A DNA stretch of 64,000 bases, from assembly GCF_024505055.1 (NCBI RefSeq), contig NZ_JANIBL010000011.1, forward strand, positions 24,452-88,451, in the 5' to 3' direction. Position 1 is the first letter of the stretch. The number at the start of each line of letters is the position of its first letter. Of this stretch, positions 63,054-64,000 are shown piece after piece. The notes below the pieces were generated by a model that saw nothing but the letters and a program-made list of their open reading frames with translations, was not told the origin of the DNA and ran no database searches. Position numbers and translations under genes: made by a program. Source of the DNA: Methylomonas rosea. GTDB lineage: Bacteria; Pseudomonadota; Gammaproteobacteria; Methylococcales; Methylomonadaceae.

Positions 63054-63608
63054 ATGATTAAGTTAGTTGTTGGTCTGGGTAATCCCGGGCGGCAATACGA
63101 AAAAACCCGGCATAACGCCGGGTTTTTCTTTGTGGACTATCTGGCGGGGGTGGCTGGCGCCGGTTGGTCAAGCAGTGGTCAGTTTTCTGGCGAAGTTGCG
63201 GAATGCAATGTCGGTGGATGCAGGCTTATGTTGTTAAAGCCGATGACTTTTATGAATAAAAGCGGAATGTCTGTCGGTAAGTTTTTGCGTTATTACAAGT
63301 TCAGTCCTGAAGAAATGCTCGTGGCTCATGATGATCTCGAGCTGTTCGAGGGTCTTGTTAGATTAAAGCGGGATGGTGGGCATGGAGGGCATAATGGACT
63401 TCGTGACATCATTGCACATATAGATTCTCGTGACTTTTATCGGCTAAGGTTCGGTATTGGTCGTCCCGTGGCTGGGGAGAAGGTGGCGGATTATGTGCTG
63501 TCTGGATTGTCTCTTGACGCTCAGGCTGGATTGTTAAGGGTGTTTGAAGAAGTAGCAAAAAATATGGCGGATGTGGTCGTGGGAAATTTTGCGTTCATGA
63601 GTGATTGA
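63054..63608 (+). CDS. pth: Peptidyl-tRNA hydrolase
   Basis: A 184-residue enzyme that frees tRNA from dropped-off peptidyl-tRNA. The catalytic His is in TRHNAGF (about residue 20) and the Asp in AHDDLEL (about residue 94); GGHGGHNGL is also typical. It follows rplY by 22 bases. ychF, the usual next gene, is not here: a tRNA cluster follows. The protein ends slightly short but complete. Confidence 0.95.
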   Translation: MIKLVVGLGNPGRQYEKTRHNAGFFFVDYLAGVAGAGWSSSGQFSGEVAECNVGGCRLMLLKPMTFMNKSGMSVGKFLRYYKFSPEEMLVAHDDLELFEGLVRLKRDGGHGGHNGLRDIIAHIDSRDFYRLRFGIGRPVAGEKVADYVLSGLSLDAQAGLLRVFEEVAKNMADVVVGNFAFMSD

Positions 63609-63638
63609 GTCTCGTTCATGCGACGGTCTAAAAAAAGC

Positions 63639-63667
63639 TTGACTAGGATTTTATAAATAAGGATAAT
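63639..63667 (+). promoter_or_regulatory. Sigma-70 promoter of the tRNA cluster
   Basis: TTGACT (63639-63644) and GATAAT (63662-63667) are separated by 17 bases. Transcription would start near 63674, ten bases before tRNA-Tyr. Confidence 0.78.
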
Positions 63668-63683
63668 TGATCGAATAAGTAAC

Positions 63684-63768
63684 GGAGGGGTTCCCGAGCG
63701 GCCAAAGGGATCAGACTGTAAATCTGCCGGTTCTACCTTCGGAGGTTCGAATCCTCCCCCCTCCACCA
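63684..63768 (+). tRNA. tRNA-Tyr (GUA)
   Basis: An 85-base class II tRNA with a long variable arm and encoded CCA. The acceptor stem is GGAGGGG / CCCCTCC, the anticodon loop CTGTAAA has GTA, and the T arm GGAGG-TTCGAAT-CCTCC is intact. Confidence 0.96.
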
Positions 63769-63786
63769 CCAAATTTAATGGAATCT

Positions 63787-63860
63787 GCGGGTGTAGTTCA
63801 ATGGTAGAACTCCAGCCTTCCAAGCTGATTGCGTGGGTTCGATTCCCATCACCCGCTCCA
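63787..63860 (+). tRNA. tRNA-Gly (UCC)
   Basis: A 74-base tRNA with encoded CCA. The acceptor stem is GCGGGTG / CACCCGC, the anticodon loop CTTCCAA has TCC, and the T arm contains GGTTCGATTCC. It is 18 bases after tRNA-Tyr, in the same transcript. Confidence 0.95.
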
Positions 63861-63879
63861 TTCTCGAGGTAAGGTACTC

Positions 63880-63955
<76 letters not shown>

Positions 63956-64000
63956 TACAGGATTGATTGTTTTTGTTGTAGTTAGGGTGTTCCATAATGG

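Overview
The window looks like chromosomal DNA of an aerobic, nitrogen-fixing gammaproteobacterium, most likely a type I methanotroph of the Methylomonas group. The reasons are the housekeeping order hemA-prfA-prmC / lolB-ispE-tRNA-Gln-prs-rplY-pth, a NifB-centred gene set, a methanotroph-like gene repertoire and moderate GC. The taxon is an inference; no marker such as pmo or 16S rRNA is present.

Layout. 0-2.4 kb: the end of a nuclease-like gene and a PocR-PAS-PAS-GGDEF diguanylate cyclase. 2.5-4.5 kb (minus): an acyltransferase/acyl carrier protein pair and Anbu, a bacterial proteasome-like peptidase. 4.6-9.7 kb: a four-gene HlyD/ABC exporter operon of the YbhGFSR type. 9.7-15.1 kb: a nitrogen-fixation block (nifB, FdxN-type ferredoxin, ArsC-like nitrogenase-associated protein, flavodiiron protein, 2Fe-2S ferredoxin, FeSII/Shethna-like protein, nifQ). 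It is headed by two NifA-type upstream sites and a sigma-54 promoter. 15.4-16.6 kb: a HupE/UreJ-like gene and its small membrane partner. 17-19.8 kb: a secreted CSLREA/beta-helix protein and a lipoprotein that looks like a catalytically dead metzincin. 19.9-23.3 kb: a more AT-rich accessory stretch with a lone AbrB-type antitoxin and a tightly coupled DUF262-HipA pair. 23.5-29.6 kb: inorganic pyrophosphatase, a secreted protein of unknown role and a 1393-residue MASE1/PAS/GGDEF/EAL protein. 29.7-36.1 kb: two divergent circularly permuted ATP-grasp/alpha-E loci, one with a transglutaminase; these families are known Anbu partners, yet anbu lies 25 kb away. 36.3-39.7 kb: a 1158-residue protein that I tentatively assign as PPi-type PEP carboxykinase. 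39.8-44.6 kb (minus): sucC-sucD-nadE plus a periplasmic protein. 44.7-47.7 kb: a PilS/PilR-type two-component pair. 47.7-51.3 kb: a Lys/Ala/Pro-rich membrane protein, a degenerate REC-GGDEF-EAL protein and an HDOD protein. 51.6-54.8 kb: a phosphate-selective porin behind a clear Pho box, a cation diffusion facilitator and a JAMM peptidase. 54.8-63.6 kb: prmC, prfA, hemA, a TPR lipoprotein, lolB, ispE, tRNA-Gln, prs, rplY and pth. 63.6-64 kb: tRNA-Tyr, tRNA-Gly and tRNA-Thr with their own promoter, the usual lead-in to tufB.

How parts fit together. The nif block combines cofactor assembly (NifB, NifQ), electron carriers and two oxygen-protection candidates (flavodiiron protein, FeSII), which suits an obligate aerobe. 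Several genes point to active c-di-GMP signalling. The best candidates for undescribed biology are the DUF262-HipA module without HipB, the rearranged Anbu/ATP-grasp/alpha-E system, and a highly structured RNA leader in front of the ferredoxin pair.

I see no rRNA, CRISPR array, transposase or prophage. Short REP-like palindromes occur in several intergenic gaps.
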